From Parasutterella muris (lineage in GTDB: Bacteria > Pseudomonadota > Gammaproteobacteria > Burkholderiales > Burkholderiaceae_F), in assembly GCF_943193095.1 (NCBI RefSeq), contig NZ_CALPCV010000002.1:1-64000 (forward strand): a DNA stretch of 64,000 nt, read 5' to 3'. Each line of letters opens with the position of its first letter. The first letter of the stretch is position 1. The position numbers and the translations under genes were made by a program. This document shows positions 18,385-26,626 of this stretch, in pieces. A model generated the notes under the pieces. The model was not told the DNA's origin. It made no database searches and saw only the letters and a program-made list of their open reading frames with translations.

Positions 18385-20535
18385 ATGAAGTACAAAGAAT
18401 TTCGTGAAAATATAGCTGTATCAGGCTTCACTTTTAAAAGTCTTGCAGAACTGCTCAATATGAATCCCGCTTCCATTTGCAACTATAGTTCAAAAGGCAC
18501 GGTTCCCGAAACAATGGCAGTTCTTTCAATCCTTTTAAAAGAAGCTCGTCTTTCCGACCCCTTAATCCTTGAGAGATTAGTTCAATATAAACCAACTTGC
18601 ATGAAGGTAAAACCCGGTGAGATAAAAAAGACAGAGACGTCTACGCCTGATTCTGCCGACACCGGAATTAAACCAATTCTGAAATGGGCGGGCGGAAAAA
18701 CTCAGTTACTTCCTTTCCTTATTAAACATGTACCCTCAGATTTCGGTACTTATATAGAACCTTTTATTGGAGGGGGGGCGCTATTCTTTCATCTTTCACC
18801 TAAGAAAGCGATTATTTCTGATTCAAATGTTGAACTCATTAATCTTTACAGGGTAATCGCAAAAAGTCCAATTCAACTGATAAAAATGCTCAGCAATTTT
18901 AAAAATGAGAGGGATTTTTACTATGAGGTTAGATCTCAAAAAGTTGAAAATTTAGATCCTATTGAAGCCGCTGCTAGAACTATTTATCTAAACAAAACCT
19001 GCTTCAATGGCCTTTACAGAGTTAACCGACAAGGTCAATTTAATACACCTTACGGTTCGTACAAACGTACTTCTTTCATTGATGAAACTAATCTAATCCA
19101 CGCTTCAAATTTGCTAAAAAGGGCAACAATCCTTGAGGGTGATTTCCAAGAAGTAGTTCAAGAATTCGCTAGGCCGAAAGATTTTGTTTTTTTTGATCCT
19201 CCTTATTTGCCTGTATCGAAGTTTGCTGATTTTAATCGATATACCAAGGAAACTTTTACTCTGGAAGATCAACAACGCCTTGCAACTTTAGCTGAAAGAC
19301 TTAGTGAGAATGGAGTTCATGTACTTTTAACTAACTCTACAGCTCCCCTTGTATTTGACTTATACAAAGAGTTTGGTAAAGAAGTTGTTCAGACCAAGAG
19401 ATACATATCCAAGACAAGTGAAACAAGGAAAGGGGAGGATTCTATTATTTTCCCAATCAATGAAAAAAAATGTTCCATTGAAAAAATAACAAATCGGTCC
19501 CTTTTGCCATGGGAGGAGCAGATAGCATTATTTCCTTCGTCAAGATATATGGGCTCTAAAAGTAAGCTTGTTCCTAATCTGGCTTCAATATTTCAAGAGC
19601 TTAGCTTTAATTCCGCGATAGATCTTTTTTGCGGAAGCTCTTCGGTTGGATATCTGCTCAAAAGTCTTGGGAAGAAGGTTTTATCGAATGACTACATGGT
19701 TATGAATCAGTTGCAGGCAAAGGCCATAGTAGAAAATTCAAATATTCTTTTACCTGATGAAAAGGCTTTACAACTTCTCGTACCACCTATATTGTCAGAT
19801 AATTTTATATCTGAGAATTTTAAGGGCTTATATTTTTCAGATGAAGATAATAAACAGATAGATATTTTGCGAACCAATATTGCAATGCTCAAAAACGAAT
19901 TTGAATATGCAATTGCAAAAAGTTCTTTAATTAGAGCGGCTTTAAAGAAAAGGCCGAGAGGGATATTTACTTTTACTGGATTCAGGTACGATGACGGAAG
20001 ATTAGATTTACGCAAATCAATCTTTGAACATTTTCTTGAAGGCGTCAAAATATTCAACCAAGCCGTTTTTGATAACGGTTGCGAAAATAGGGCATTTTGT
20101 GAGGATGCTATGCATTTCAGCAAGGATGCAGATCTCGTGTATATGGATCCTCCTTACTGTTCTAGATTCTCGGATAATGAATACGTGCGGCGATACCATT
20201 TTTTAGAAGGCCTAGCTAGAGACTGGAACGGTGTCGAGATTCAGCAACATACAAAAACCAAAAAATTTCGCTCGTATCCAACTCCATTTTCAAACAAAGT
20301 CTCAGTCTATACGGCCTTTGAGTCCCTTATTGCAAAACATAAAGAGAAAATTATAATTTTATCCTATTCTTCAAATAGTCTTCCAACAAAAGAAGAGATA
20401 AAGGAAATGTTTGAGAAACAAGAGAAGGACGTTTCAATATTTGAAATTGATCATAAATACTCTTGCGGAAATCAAGGTCATAAAACAGGGGACAATAAAA
20501 ACAACGCGAAAGAATTTGTATTCGTAGCCCGCTAG
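18385..20535 (+). CDS. Fused dual adenine methyltransferase of the AlwI-like system
   Basis: The protein has 716 residues from the ATG at 18385, which follows AAAAGGAATC. Residues 1-75 resemble a small helix-turn-helix domain. Two D12-class N6-adenine methyltransferase domains follow. The first has WAGGKTQL (101-108) and DPPY (271-274). The second has RYMGSKSKL near 387 and DPPYC (588-592). Such fusions methylate both strands of an asymmetric site, as required for a type IIS enzyme; the FokI methyltransferase is a known precedent. It lies 74 bp from the divergent endonuclease gene. The fused N-terminal domain could repress that divergent promoter, which is inference. Confidence 0.88.
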   Translation: MKYKEFRENIAVSGFTFKSLAELLNMNPASICNYSSKGTVPETMAVLSILLKEARLSDPLILERLVQYKPTCMKVKPGEIKKTETSTPDSADTGIKPILKWAGGKTQLLPFLIKHVPSDFGTYIEPFIGGGALFFHLSPKKAIISDSNVELINLYRVIAKSPIQLIKMLSNFKNERDFYYEVRSQKVENLDPIEAAARTIYLNKTCFNGLYRVNRQGQFNTPYGSYKRTSFIDETNLIHASNLLKRATILEGDFQEVVQEFARPKDFVFFDPPYLPVSKFADFNRYTKETFTLEDQQRLATLAERLSENGVHVLLTNSTAPLVFDLYKEFGKEVVQTKRYISKTSETRKGEDSIIFPINEKKCSIEKITNRSLLPWEEQIALFPSSRYMGSKSKLVPNLASIFQELSFNSAIDLFCGSSSVGYLLKSLGKKVLSNDYMVMNQLQAKAIVENSNILLPDEKALQLLVPPILSDNFISENFKGLYFSDEDNKQIDILRTNIAMLKNEFEYAIAKSSLIRAALKKRPRGIFTFTGFRYDDGRLDLRKSIFEHFLEGVKIFNQAVFDNGCENRAFCEDAMHFSKDADLVYMDPPYCSRFSDNEYVRRYHFLEGLARDWNGVEIQQHTKTKKFRSYPTPFSNKVSVYTAFESLIAKHKEKIIILSYSSNSLPTKEEIKEMFEKQEKDVSIFEIDHKYSCGNQGHKTGDNKNNAKEFVFVAR

Positions 20536-20650
20536 TCTGATTTTTCTCTATGTATCGTTTTCTGAAATCGGCTGACTACTTGATGATGTTAAACCAAATT
20601 AAAGTTTAACTGAGTGAACCCCGTAAACTGAACACAGCTTAAAACTTATG

Positions 20651-20718
20651 ATTTTTCTGAGTCCTAAAGAATAAAATACGCACTTATATTCATAAGTCGG
20701 CTGAAGACGCAGCGCTAA
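20651..20718 (+). repeat. Diverged copy of the regulator promoter region
   Basis: This stretch aligns with about 14112-14180 upstream of the ModE-like gene. Both share GATTTTTCTGA, AATAAAATA, GCACTT, TATTCATA and CGCTAAATG in the same order, with many substitutions between them. Confidence 0.7.
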
Positions 20719-20805
20719 ATGGTGCTTCTTGAATTCCCATTCTGCGAAACGTCGGATCTCGGCCCGCTTCCGCTGACCGCCGCTATTTTTCAAACGTGTC
20801 TGTAG
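20719..20805 (+). pseudogene. 5' remnant of a ModE-like regulator paralogue
   Basis: An ATG opens 28 codons before a TAG. The peptide VLLEFPFCETSDLGPLPL aligns with VHLEFSFGAEPDSGRLPL at the start of the regulator at 14181. The rest of the gene is deleted. The next 85 bp resemble the 3' spacer before the M20 gene (CGATTCAGAAATCGAAATAG against CGGATTCAAAAATCGAAACAG). The stretch therefore represents a second regulator-M20 locus that has lost its regulator. Confidence 0.65.
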
Positions 20806-20891
20806 AGGGTTGGAATCTGCGGTCATTGTCTGCGACAAGGCGTCAAAACGCGAATAGAAACGATTCAGAAATCGAAATAGAGGAGTTTTTT

Positions 20892-22091
20892 ATGCAGCAG
20901 TACCTGAACCCTCAGGACATCATCGATGAGATTAAACAATACGAAAAGCGTTTAATCGACTTTAGAAGACGGGTCCATAGAGAACCCGAAGTCGGATTTG
21001 ATACGTCTTTAACGCTTGCGAAGATCGCGGAATTTCTCAAAGAAAACGGAATCGAGGGTTTGGATACGGCGTCATCTTCCGGCAGCGGTTTTCTTTTGAT
21101 CCGAGGCAGCAAGCCCGGTAAAACAATCGCCCTTCGGGCCGATATCGACGCGCTCAATATTACCGAGCAGAGCGGCTGTCTGTGGGCATCAGAAAATGGG
21201 AAGGCGCATTCCTGCGGACATGACGGTCATCAAACGTGGCTGCTCGCGGCGATTCTTTACCTCAGCAGACACAGAGACTTTGCAGGCAATATCCTCTGTA
21301 TCTTCCAGGCAGCTGAAGAAAGCGTGAACGGCGCGGGCAGTGTCGTGCAGTCCGGAGTATTCAAAAAATACGATGTCAAAGAAATATACGGCGCGCACAA
21401 CGAACCGCTTCTGGATTTAGGCATGATCGGATTTAGGGCCGGACCGACAATGGCGGCCTGTGATCGTTTTGAAATCGATGTGAAAGGTGTAGGCACCCAT
21501 GGCGCTCGCCCCAACCTCGGCAAAGATCCGCTTCCGGCAGCAGCCGAAATCTTTATCGCGCTTCAGACTTTGGTCTCAAGGACACTCGATCCGTTTAAAT
21601 CCGCAGTTGTCTCCGTCTGCTCCTTTACAGCCGGGAACCCGAACACATACAACATTATTCCGGAAACGGTTCATCTGCTCGGAACAACACGCACTTTCGA
21701 AGAGTCGGTTAGAGATCTGATCGAACACGAAATCAAAACCCGCTCAGTAGGCATCGCCAAGGCGTTTGGACTCGAGGCTGAGGCGCGTTACATCAGACTG
21801 GTAGGTGCGGTCGACAATGACGCCGAACTGACGGATTTTGCTGAACGCGCGGCCGCCCGCATGTTTGGAAGTGAGCGCACACTGCGCTTAACGGAGCCCT
21901 ATATGATCAGCGAAGACTTCAGCGCATATCAAAAGGTAGTTCCGGGCTGTTTCTTCTTTATCGGTGTCAGAGACAAGGAGCATCAGGCGGCGCTGCACAG
22001 CCCGCACTATGACTTCAATGATCGAATCATTACGGAAGCAGGAGCGCTCTTTGCTTATCTGGCCTTGTCGAGCTTAGCCGATCGACAGTAA
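20892..22091 (+). CDS. M20D-type metal-dependent amidohydrolase (intact copy)
   Basis: This 399-residue enzyme belongs to peptidase family M20D (hippurate hydrolase / N-acyl-amino-acid amidohydrolase group). It has HSCGHDGH with metal ligands, FQAAEES with the catalytic Glu region, GAHNEPLLDLGMIGFRAGP and a C-terminal PYMISEDFSAY. It would cleave N-acyl or aryl-amide bonds of amino-acid conjugates in the cytoplasm. The ATG at 20892 follows AGAGGAG. An extension to 20796 is open but runs through the regulator remnant and is not real coding. The MFS carrier starts 22 bp downstream and probably imports the substrate or exports the product. Confidence 0.88.
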   Translation: MQQYLNPQDIIDEIKQYEKRLIDFRRRVHREPEVGFDTSLTLAKIAEFLKENGIEGLDTASSSGSGFLLIRGSKPGKTIALRADIDALNITEQSGCLWASENGKAHSCGHDGHQTWLLAAILYLSRHRDFAGNILCIFQAAEESVNGAGSVVQSGVFKKYDVKEIYGAHNEPLLDLGMIGFRAGPTMAACDRFEIDVKGVGTHGARPNLGKDPLPAAAEIFIALQTLVSRTLDPFKSAVVSVCSFTAGNPNTYNIIPETVHLLGTTRTFEESVRDLIEHEIKTRSVGIAKAFGLEAEARYIRLVGAVDNDAELTDFAERAAARMFGSERTLRLTEPYMISEDFSAYQKVVPGCFFFIGVRDKEHQAALHSPHYDFNDRIITEAGALFAYLALSSLADRQ

Positions 22092-22096
22092 ATTTC
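20910..22096 (+). repeat. Direct repeat, copy 2 (1187 bp)
   Basis: This is the partner of 15317-16503. The two copies enclose the restriction-modification genes, so recombination between them would remove 5593 bp. Confidence 0.9.
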
Positions 22097-22113
22097 TTGG
22101 ATCCAAAATAAAA

Positions 22114-23400
22114 ATGACAACTCAGCCACAGACAGGTTCTTCTGTACTTAAAGCGATTTTCTCAAGAACCTTTGTCGCGATCGCGCTCATCAACTTTTTG
22201 GGGATGACGGGCTATTATGCGATCTTTGTCGTCAACACGCAATTTGCGGTTTCTGCTTTTAATTGTTCCCTTGCGTATGCCGGTCTTCTCACCGGCATTG
22301 TGGTGATCGGATGCCTGGTCGGGCGCTTTTTTTCCGGAAGGATTGTGAATTCGGTCGGCTATAAGCAGCTTCTGTTCGCGGGCTTAGCGCTGTATTTCGT
22401 ATCCAATCTCGCTTACCTGGCGGTATCTTCGACTTGGATGCTTCTCATCGTCCGATTTTTGAGCGGAGCGGTAATCGGTATTATCGGTACAGTAGCGGGT
22501 ACCTTGGTTGCGGTGATTACGCCTAAGGCGTTTCAGGGCCGCGGTATTTCGTACTACTCGATGAGTACGGCGCTCGCCATCTGCTCCGGCCCCTTTATCG
22601 GGATCGCGTTCGTCGGCAAAATCGGATACACGGGAATTTTCTGGGTGTCCATCGCGCTTTCGGCGGTCAGTCTCGCTCTTTGGCTCTTGGTTCGGGTCAA
22701 TGAGAAACCCAAGGCTCAGACAAAGAAGAAAATCGAACTCTCGGACTTCATCGATGTTCGTTTGATCCCGTTCTGTCTGGTGTGCGCGATATTCTGTCTG
22801 GCTTGGGGCAATATTCAGGCATTTATGGCACCTTACTCGCACGTCTTCCATGTGGAAGCCGCCGCCTCGTTTTTCTTTCTGGTGTATGCCGCGGCGATTC
22901 TGCTGACGCGCCCGATGACCGGCAAAATGTATGACCTTCACGGTCCTGCGATCGTGTTTTATCCCGCGATCATCAGCCTTATCCTCGGACTTGTGATCCT
23001 TTGGGCGCTCCCGAGCTCGATCGGAGTGTTAGTCGCCGGCGCGCTGTGCGGTCTGGATTTTGGCAATATCACTTCAATCGGAAACGCCTCGGCGGTCGCA
23101 ATGGTGCCGCGAGAGCGTTACGCGCAGGCGACCAGCAGCTTCTTCATTTTCTTTGACTTAGGAATCGGAGCCGCTCCGTACCTTTCCGGTTATCTTGTTC
23201 CGACGTTTGGTTATGACGGTGTGTTCGGCATTACCGCAGCGGCCTGCGCCGTCGGTCTGCCGCTTTACTATCTGGTGACGCGCGGCGCAAAGAAACCTTC
23301 CAAAGGAGAAGAGCTCGAATTTAACAAGGAGCTTGAAGACATAACGGTCACTGAGGAGCAGAGCGGAGATATTCCTGTTTCTCAGAAACCTAAGTCTTAG
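22114..23400 (+). CDS. Major facilitator superfamily transporter
   Basis: This 428-residue protein has twelve predicted membrane segments and a hydrophilic loop with KPKAQTKKK between the halves (about 198-206). An MFS-type loop GRFFSGRIVNSVG follows the second helix, and a charged C-terminal tail extends from 395. It follows the intact M20 amidohydrolase by 22 bp and is likely co-transcribed, giving a transport-plus-hydrolysis pair for an acyl amino acid or similar conjugate. The 3' end overlaps the convergent AEC gene by 4 bp. The family is firm; direction and substrate are unknown. Confidence 0.87.
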   Translation: MTTQPQTGSSVLKAIFSRTFVAIALINFLGMTGYYAIFVVNTQFAVSAFNCSLAYAGLLTGIVVIGCLVGRFFSGRIVNSVGYKQLLFAGLALYFVSNLAYLAVSSTWMLLIVRFLSGAVIGIIGTVAGTLVAVITPKAFQGRGISYYSMSTALAICSGPFIGIAFVGKIGYTGIFWVSIALSAVSLALWLLVRVNEKPKAQTKKKIELSDFIDVRLIPFCLVCAIFCLAWGNIQAFMAPYSHVFHVEAAASFFFLVYAAAILLTRPMTGKMYDLHGPAIVFYPAIISLILGLVILWALPSSIGVLVAGALCGLDFGNITSIGNASAVAMVPRERYAQATSSFFIFFDLGIGAAPYLSGYLVPTFGYDGVFGITAAACAVGLPLYYLVTRGAKKPSKGEELEFNKELEDITVTEEQSGDIPVSQKPKS

Positions 23401-24353
23401 AGCAGGCCTGCGATTTTCGGGGTCGCCCAAACCCAGAAGGGCGCTGCGGCCGCGAAGGCTAATGTGCTGAGCGCGAGCGAAGAAGCGCCGTCCTTGACAT
23501 AAATGTTGTATCGGCTGCTAATGATGATGCCGGAGAATGCGGGCGGCATGCAGCAGGCCATGACCAGCATGGATAGACTTTCGGTTTCCATACCCCAGAG
23601 CGCTCCTGCGATGCAAATGGCGAGCGGAGAAAGAAAGAGTCTGAAGACCGTGTTCCAGATAATCTCAGCGCTGATGCCGAACGGCACAGTGGCAAGCGCA
23701 AGGCCCGCCGCAAAAACCGCGACGCCCGAGTTGGCTTTCGCGATGAGTTCAAATGAGGGATAAAACGCTTCGGGAAGTTTTAGACCGCATAAGACCAGTA
23801 CGACGGCAAGCACCGGAGACCAAACAACCGGCTGCTTGACCGCGTTGATAATGGCTCCAAGGCTTCCGCCGCCGGTTTCGCTTTTAGGAAGTCCGAGATT
23901 CAGCAGATAGAAGCCGATCGGGATCGTAACGGCGTTGACGACAATGGCGACGATTGCGATGACGAGCCCTGTCGCTGTAGTGGCGCCGTAAATCGGATCA
24001 AGAACGGCAAATCCTAAGAACCCGATGGAGGGAGAACCTGCGATTAATGCGCAGACAGCGGCCTCTGAGATAGTGTGGCGCCAGACTTTCCAGCAAATAA
24101 AGAACGCGACAAGAAAAAGAACAGTGACGCCAAGCACCGAGATAACCGTGAGCTTGAGGTCATCAAAAATCATGTCTCTGCTTGCTCGTGTAATCGACGC
24201 GAAGAGCGCTGCAGGAAGCGCGAAGTTCAGGACGACTTTATTGAGCCCCTGAGTCTGATCCGGAGTGAATGAGTGACATTTGGCGCCGGCATACCCAAGC
24301 GCCATCACCACAAAAATAGGAATGACATCATTAAAAAGAATGTTGTAGATCAT
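23397..24353 (-). CDS. AEC-family transporter (auxin efflux carrier type)
   Basis: This 318-residue protein has about ten hydrophobic segments in the two-times-five arrangement of the AEC family. The conserved N-terminal stretch LNKVVLNFALPAALFASI is present, and so is the glycine- and proline-rich C-terminal AACMPP-like region (ACCMPPAFSGIII). Bacterial members such as MdcF move malonate and other carboxylates. It ends tail-to-tail with the MFS gene, overlapping 4 bp, and no terminator hairpin separates the two. The substrate cannot be assigned. Confidence 0.85.
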   Translation of the reverse strand: MIYNILFNDVIPIFVVMALGYAGAKCHSFTPDQTQGLNKVVLNFALPAALFASITRASRDMIFDDLKLTVISVLGVTVLFLVAFFICWKVWRHTISEAAVCALIAGSPSIGFLGFAVLDPIYGATTATGLVIAIVAIVVNAVTIPIGFYLLNLGLPKSETGGGSLGAIINAVKQPVVWSPVLAVVLVLCGLKLPEAFYPSFELIAKANSGVAVFAAGLALATVPFGISAEIIWNTVFRLFLSPLAICIAGALWGMETESLSMLVMACCMPPAFSGIIISSRYNIYVKDGASSLALSTLAFAAAAPFWVWATPKIAGLL

Positions 24354-24485
24354 TGCTGCTCCGAGATAACTTTAGACTTCTTGTGCGGCAGAGCCGAATG
24401 CTTTTATTGTCATTCTCCGGAGAAAAATATAAAAAATGCCCGTCGAATTGGGCATATTTAACAGCAGCGTTTTAGAAGCCGACAT

Positions 24486-24526
24486 AAAAAGACCCGAACC
24501 AAAATATCTCTGGCTCGGGTCTTTTG
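24486..24526 (-). terminator. Terminator of the coiled-coil periplasmic protein gene
   Basis: A 12-bp stem pairs AGACCCGAGCCA with TGGTTCGGGTCT on the minus strand, followed by TTTT. It may act in both directions. Confidence 0.85.
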
Positions 24527-24536
24527 AAACGGAAGA

Positions 24537-25106
24537 CTATTCTGCGCTGGAGGCGGCGACTGAGCCGAACGTGACGGTGGCAACGTAAGCGGCAGCGAAG
24601 TTGTCCGGCTTAACGCCTTTTACCGCGAACTTAAATTTGTTGCTTGTTCCGGCGTCAAAAGCGGGCGTGATGCGCGAAAGAAGGTGCGCTGTCTTATAGG
24701 CCTGAGGATTCCCGTTGGCATCCTTTCCGAAGATGCGGATGTCAAAGTTAATGTTCGTATAGGTAATGGCCTGAGGGTTGACAACGGTCAGTGTAAATTC
24801 GCTTCCGTCGGCAGTGGCCTGCGGCTTGTCAATGGACATCAGAAAGACGGCGCTTCCCGAACGAATGCTCTGCAGTTTTGTGTCACCCGGAATCAAGGCG
24901 GCGGAATTGTAGATGGTCTGATTTTCAAGGTTCTGAATTCGCTTTTCGAGCGTCTGAACCGTCTCAGTCAGAGATTTCACACGACTTGAGAGCGAAACTG
25001 CGGGAGCGGTTGGTTCGGCCGTCGCGGGCTGAGCATAAGCGAAGACTTCAGCAGCAACAAAAGTGATAACGCCGACAGCGAAAATAACAAACGGCTTTAA
25101 AAACAT
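24537..25106 (-). CDS. Hypothetical exported coiled-coil protein
   Basis: I do not recognise this 189-residue protein. It has an N-terminal hydrophobic signal segment (about 4-25) ending near AYAQPATA. A short coiled-coil (about 40-65) contains the heptad-like VQTLEKRIQNLENQ. A predicted beta-rich domain (about 80-185) contains FTLTVVNPQAITYTNINFDI, resembling an immunoglobulin-like or DUF3251-like sandwich. It should sit in the periplasm, possibly as a trimer or dimer held by the coiled coil. There is no lipobox cysteine. It is monocistronic with its own terminator. The neighbours give no functional hint. Confidence 0.7.
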   Translation of the reverse strand: MFLKPFVIFAVGVITFVAAEVFAYAQPATAEPTAPAVSLSSRVKSLTETVQTLEKRIQNLENQTIYNSAALIPGDTKLQSIRSGSAVFLMSIDKPQATADGSEFTLTVVNPQAITYTNINFDIRIFGKDANGNPQAYKTAHLLSRITPAFDAGTSNKFKFAVKGVKPDNFAAAYVATVTFGSVAASSAE

Positions 25107-25259
25107 GACAACTCCATAACAGCAACGCCGTAAAGTGAAACAAATGTAAGTAGTATCCCTAATGGTAGTGGGAAAAGAGGGGTATAGGTTGTCAAGCTTA
25201 CGGAGTTACCCCAAAGTGAGCATTGAAAATTTATCCACTGAGAAATAATCTTTCCGAAC

Positions 25260-25288
25260 TCGTTTTTTTCGCAATCGATTCCTATAAT
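25260..25288 (+). promoter_or_regulatory. Probable promoter of the cysK leader transcript
   Basis: A perfect TATAAT lies at 25283-25288, 60 bp upstream of the leader peptide start. The -35 region at 25260-25265 (TCGTTT) is poor, which suggests activator dependence, as is usual for CysB-controlled genes. No CysB site could be defined by eye. Confidence 0.5.
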
Positions 25289-25347
25289 TTTTACTGATGC
25301 GAGGTTCGTGACAGAACCGAGCGATCTATTTCAAAGGACAGATTCAA

Positions 25348-25431
25348 ATGAGAGCACAGACGATTTCTTTTGAACGCAGGGCATTCTGCAGTGCCTTGTG
25401 TTGTCTGTGTTCCTGTCGCATGTGCTGTTAA
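25348..25431 (+). CDS. Cysteine-rich leader peptide upstream of cysK
   Basis: This 27-codon ORF starts with ATG 9 nt after AAAGGA and encodes MRAQTISFERRAF followed by CSALCCLCSCRMCC and a TAA. Seven of 27 residues are cysteine, all in the last 14 codons, with a Cys-Cys pair at the stop. It ends 124 bp before cysK. Leader peptides with runs of the regulated amino acid are the hallmark of ribosome-mediated attenuation, and cysteine-rich leaders are known in mycobacteria. The coding call is inference, but the coincidence of seven Cys codons with a cysteine synthase gene is strong. A signal-like secreted peptide is the alternative. Confidence 0.75.
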   Translation: MRAQTISFERRAFCSALCCLCSCRMCC

Positions 25432-25500
25432 TCACCCCTGTCATCAGCACTCGTCTTTTCATTTCTCCCTTTTCGTTTCAAAAATTCATTTTCTATTAAC
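25432..25500 (+). promoter_or_regulatory. C-rich, G-poor rut-like stretch after the leader stop
   Basis: Hand counting gives 21 C and 4 G in 69 nt immediately after the leader stop codon, with many TC dinucleotides and no stable hairpin. That composition is typical of a Rho loading site. No intrinsic terminator is visible before cysK, so a Rho-dependent mechanism is proposed. Confidence 0.45.
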
Positions 25501-25555
25501 TCGGCTCGGCAAGGTTCTATCCCTGTCAGCTGACCGAAATTCTCGAGGTACCAAA

Positions 25556-26479
25556 ATGATTTATCAATCTGTAAGTGAATTAATCGGCGGCACTCCGCTT
25601 GTTCAGCTTAACCGTTTCAGCGCAAACCGCGGCTTAGGCGCAAACCTGCTTGCCAAACTTGAGTACTTTAATCCCGCGGGTTCCGTCAAAGATCGCGTCG
25701 CTTTCGCAATGCTTGACACTGCAGAAGCCGAAGGCAAAGTCAAGAAGAATACCGTGATTATTGAACCCACAAGCGGCAATACCGGCATCGGTCTGGCTGC
25801 CGCAGCCGCTTCAAGAGGTATGAAAATTATTCTGACCATGCCGGAAACTATGAGCATTGAAAGAAGAAAACTTCTTCAGGCTTATGGCGCTGAAATTGTT
25901 CTCACGGACGGTAAGCAGGGCATGAAAGGCGCAATCGCGAAGGCTGAAGAGCTGGCAAAAGAAAATCCAAACAGCTTTATTCCTTCTCAGTTCTCCAACC
26001 CTGTTAATCCTCAGGCGCACTTTAAAACGACGGGTCCGGAAATCTGGGCTGACACCGAGGGTAAGGTGGATATTTTTGTTGCCGGAGTCGGTACTGGCGG
26101 CACAATCTCCGGCGTGGGCAGTTTCCTCAAGTCGAAGAATCCTGCTGTCAGGATCGTCGGAGTTGAGCCGGATACCTCAGCGGTGATCAGTGGTAAAGCG
26201 GCCGGTCCGCACAAGATTCAGGGTATCGGGGCAGGCTTCATTCCTAAGAACCTTGACATGGAGATTTTGGACGAAGTGATGCCGATCAGCGCGGAAGCCG
26301 CATATGAGGCGGCTCGCGGTATCGCAAGAGAGGAGGGCTTCCTTGTCGGAATCTCTTCCGGCGCGGCGCTCGCTGGCGGCATCGAACTGGCTAAACGCCT
26401 CGAAAACAAAGGCAAAAATATTGTCGTTTTGCTCCCGGATACCGGAGACAGGTATTTGTCCACAGAGTTGTTTGCTTAA
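25556..26479 (+). CDS. cysK: Cysteine synthase A (O-acetylserine sulfhydrylase)
   Basis: The 307-residue enzyme makes L-cysteine from O-acetylserine and sulfide with PLP. The PLP lysine is Lys45 in NPAGSVKDR. Further family landmarks are PTSGNTGIG, the phosphate cup GVGTGGTISGVG, and the C-terminal PDTGDRYLST. The start is the ATG at 25556, with GAGGT 8 bp upstream. The frame is open back to 25370, but that part overlaps the leader peptide in another frame and is not conserved-looking. Expression is probably controlled by the upstream cysteine-rich leader. CysM is a less likely identity given the C-terminal motif. Confidence 0.95.
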   Translation: MIYQSVSELIGGTPLVQLNRFSANRGLGANLLAKLEYFNPAGSVKDRVAFAMLDTAEAEGKVKKNTVIIEPTSGNTGIGLAAAAASRGMKIILTMPETMSIERRKLLQAYGAEIVLTDGKQGMKGAIAKAEELAKENPNSFIPSQFSNPVNPQAHFKTTGPEIWADTEGKVDIFVAGVGTGGTISGVGSFLKSKNPAVRIVGVEPDTSAVISGKAAGPHKIQGIGAGFIPKNLDMEILDEVMPISAEAAYEAARGIAREEGFLVGISSGAALAGGIELAKRLENKGKNIVVLLPDTGDRYLSTELFA

Positions 26480-26491
26480 AAACAATTCTGA

Positions 26492-26572
26492 TTAATGAAA
26501 CGGCACCTGTCCATGGCGGAATGAGCTGGAACCGTCGCTCGCATATGAATCAAGTTCACTAAGGATATTCGG
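26492..26572 (-). pseudogene. Possible tail-fibre C-terminal fragment at a PNI site
   Basis: Reading from the site CCGAATATCC on the minus strand gives PNILSELDSYASDG and a stop after 26 codons. The first residues match the PNI motif at the other two tail-fibre pieces at 28060 and 28538. The remainder lacks the end motif seen in those pieces, so this is a weak call. Confidence 0.3.
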
Positions 26573-26626
26573 ACCAAAAACACGCGAGCTCCGCTGCTTT
26601 CGCTTTGGGGTTCTTTACTCACGCGA

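Noticed and set aside
25370..25555. 62-codon N-terminal extension of cysK
   Set aside because: It runs through the leader peptide in another frame, is not CysK-like, and the ATG at 25556 has its own ribosome site and gives the usual length.
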